A DNA stretch of 64,000 nt from Agarophyton chilense (taxonomy: Eukaryota > Rhodophyta > Florideophyceae > Gracilariales > Gracilariaceae): assembly GCA_030374765.1 (NCBI GenBank), contig JARGXX010000006.1, positions 186,001 to 250,000 of the forward strand. The letters run 5' to 3'. Made by a program: the position numbers and the translations under genes. Every line of letters starts with the position of its first letter. Position 1 is the first letter of the stretch. The notes under the pieces are model-generated. The model saw only the letters and a list, made by a program, of their open reading frames with translations. It was not told where the DNA came from and searched no databases. Shown here piece by piece: positions 63,548 to 64,000 of this stretch.

Positions 63548-64000
63548 TCAAGTCGGTTTGAAATAACCGTTTCGCCACACTGAGCTTCAGAGCGTAGGTT
63601 CCCTAAGGAAAGAAGTGTAGGCGAAGCGCGTTATAGAACGACCCGAAGAGTGAATAGCAGTGTTGATGAGGCGGGTTGCAGTGAAGAGCTATCATGATCG
63701 AGTGAAACGCTTGGGTTTTCGAATTCGGTTGAATTTTACACCAGCGTAAGGGAGAAGGGTTAAGAGGATTAGCAATAATTGCTAGCAATTGCTAGCAGTA
63801 GCTAGCACTACGCTATCTAGAAGATAACATTCTGCGCCTCCTACATTTTGGTGCGAGCTGTGATTCAGAAATGATCCCTTTTCTCACTGTGAACTGAGAT
63901 ACCGAATGCAACTCCACCAGTCTTGACATACAGAATGATGATTCCCACTCGCCCAGGAATAACCGTGTTGATGTTCTGTTCATGACCGTTGGGTCGACGG
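63548..64000. other. Right end of the window, nothing recognised
   Basis: A small repeat of GCTAGCAATTGCTAGC type lies near 63780; the same words occur near 56.84 kb. No gene is supported before the window ends. Confidence 0.45.

Noticed and set aside
1-64000. CRISPR array, bacterial operon, plastid or mitochondrial insert
   Set aside because: No regular spaced direct repeats, no Shine-Dalgarno-linked gene runs and no organelle genes; all tandem repeats found are head-to-tail minisatellites.

Overview
The window reads as nuclear DNA of a eukaryote, most likely a red alga of the florideophyte type (Chondrus-like; inferred, not proven). The reasons are: a plant-type NADPH oxidase whose NADPH domain is split by four extra membrane helices, as I recall for red algal Rboh proteins; host genes that are nearly all single open frames; short intergenic gaps in the gene-dense part; a tRNA-Asp with an insertion in its D-loop, the kind of disrupted tRNA known from Cyanidioschyzon; and much LTR-retrotransposon debris. 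No bacterial operon, CRISPR array or organelle insert was seen.

Layout. 1-3.0 kb: 3' half of a Ty3/gypsy chromovirus (family A), with a foreign solo LTR inside its own LTR. 3.0-6.6 kb: gene-poor. 6.6-9.2 kb: NADPH oxidase (minus). 9.2-18.3 kb: sparse, with two candidate small spliced genes, a 430-bp TA-flanked MITE and a small secreted-protein gene. 18.6-28.2 kb: a family A element with both LTRs and a perfect 5-bp target duplication, sitting inside the coding frame of a minus-strand host gene (remnants 28.8-28.2 and 18.6-18.3 kb). 29.1-44.6 kb: a retroelement graveyard holding a Ty1/copia relic, two relics of a second chromovirus family (B and C), a nested solo LTR and a third family A end. 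45.0-45.4 kb: a second copy of the MITE. 46.4-63.5 kb: the gene-rich part, with a secreted kelch protein, ALG14, DAD1/OST2, a complex I LYR subunit (NDUFA6-like), cytosolic malate dehydrogenase, a KHDC4/RIK-like KH protein, an Argonaute with a full slicer tetrad, a Cys-rich secreted modular protein, the tRNA-Asp and a TrhO/TSTD2 rhodanese.

How the genes relate. The gene-rich part alternates strands, so neighbours share divergent promoters (kelch/ALG14 over an 85-bp minisatellite rich in CACGTG; DAD1/NDUFA6 over a GTAC cluster) or meet tail to tail (ALG14/DAD1; NDUFA6/MDH). ALG14 and DAD1 both serve N-glycosylation in the ER. Argonaute with intact slicer residues implies a working RNA-silencing pathway in a genome loaded with retroelements. 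The retroelements are described only as fossils. The most unusual signals are the disrupted tRNA-Asp, a conserved antisense coding region in family A, and the host gene split by a family A insertion.
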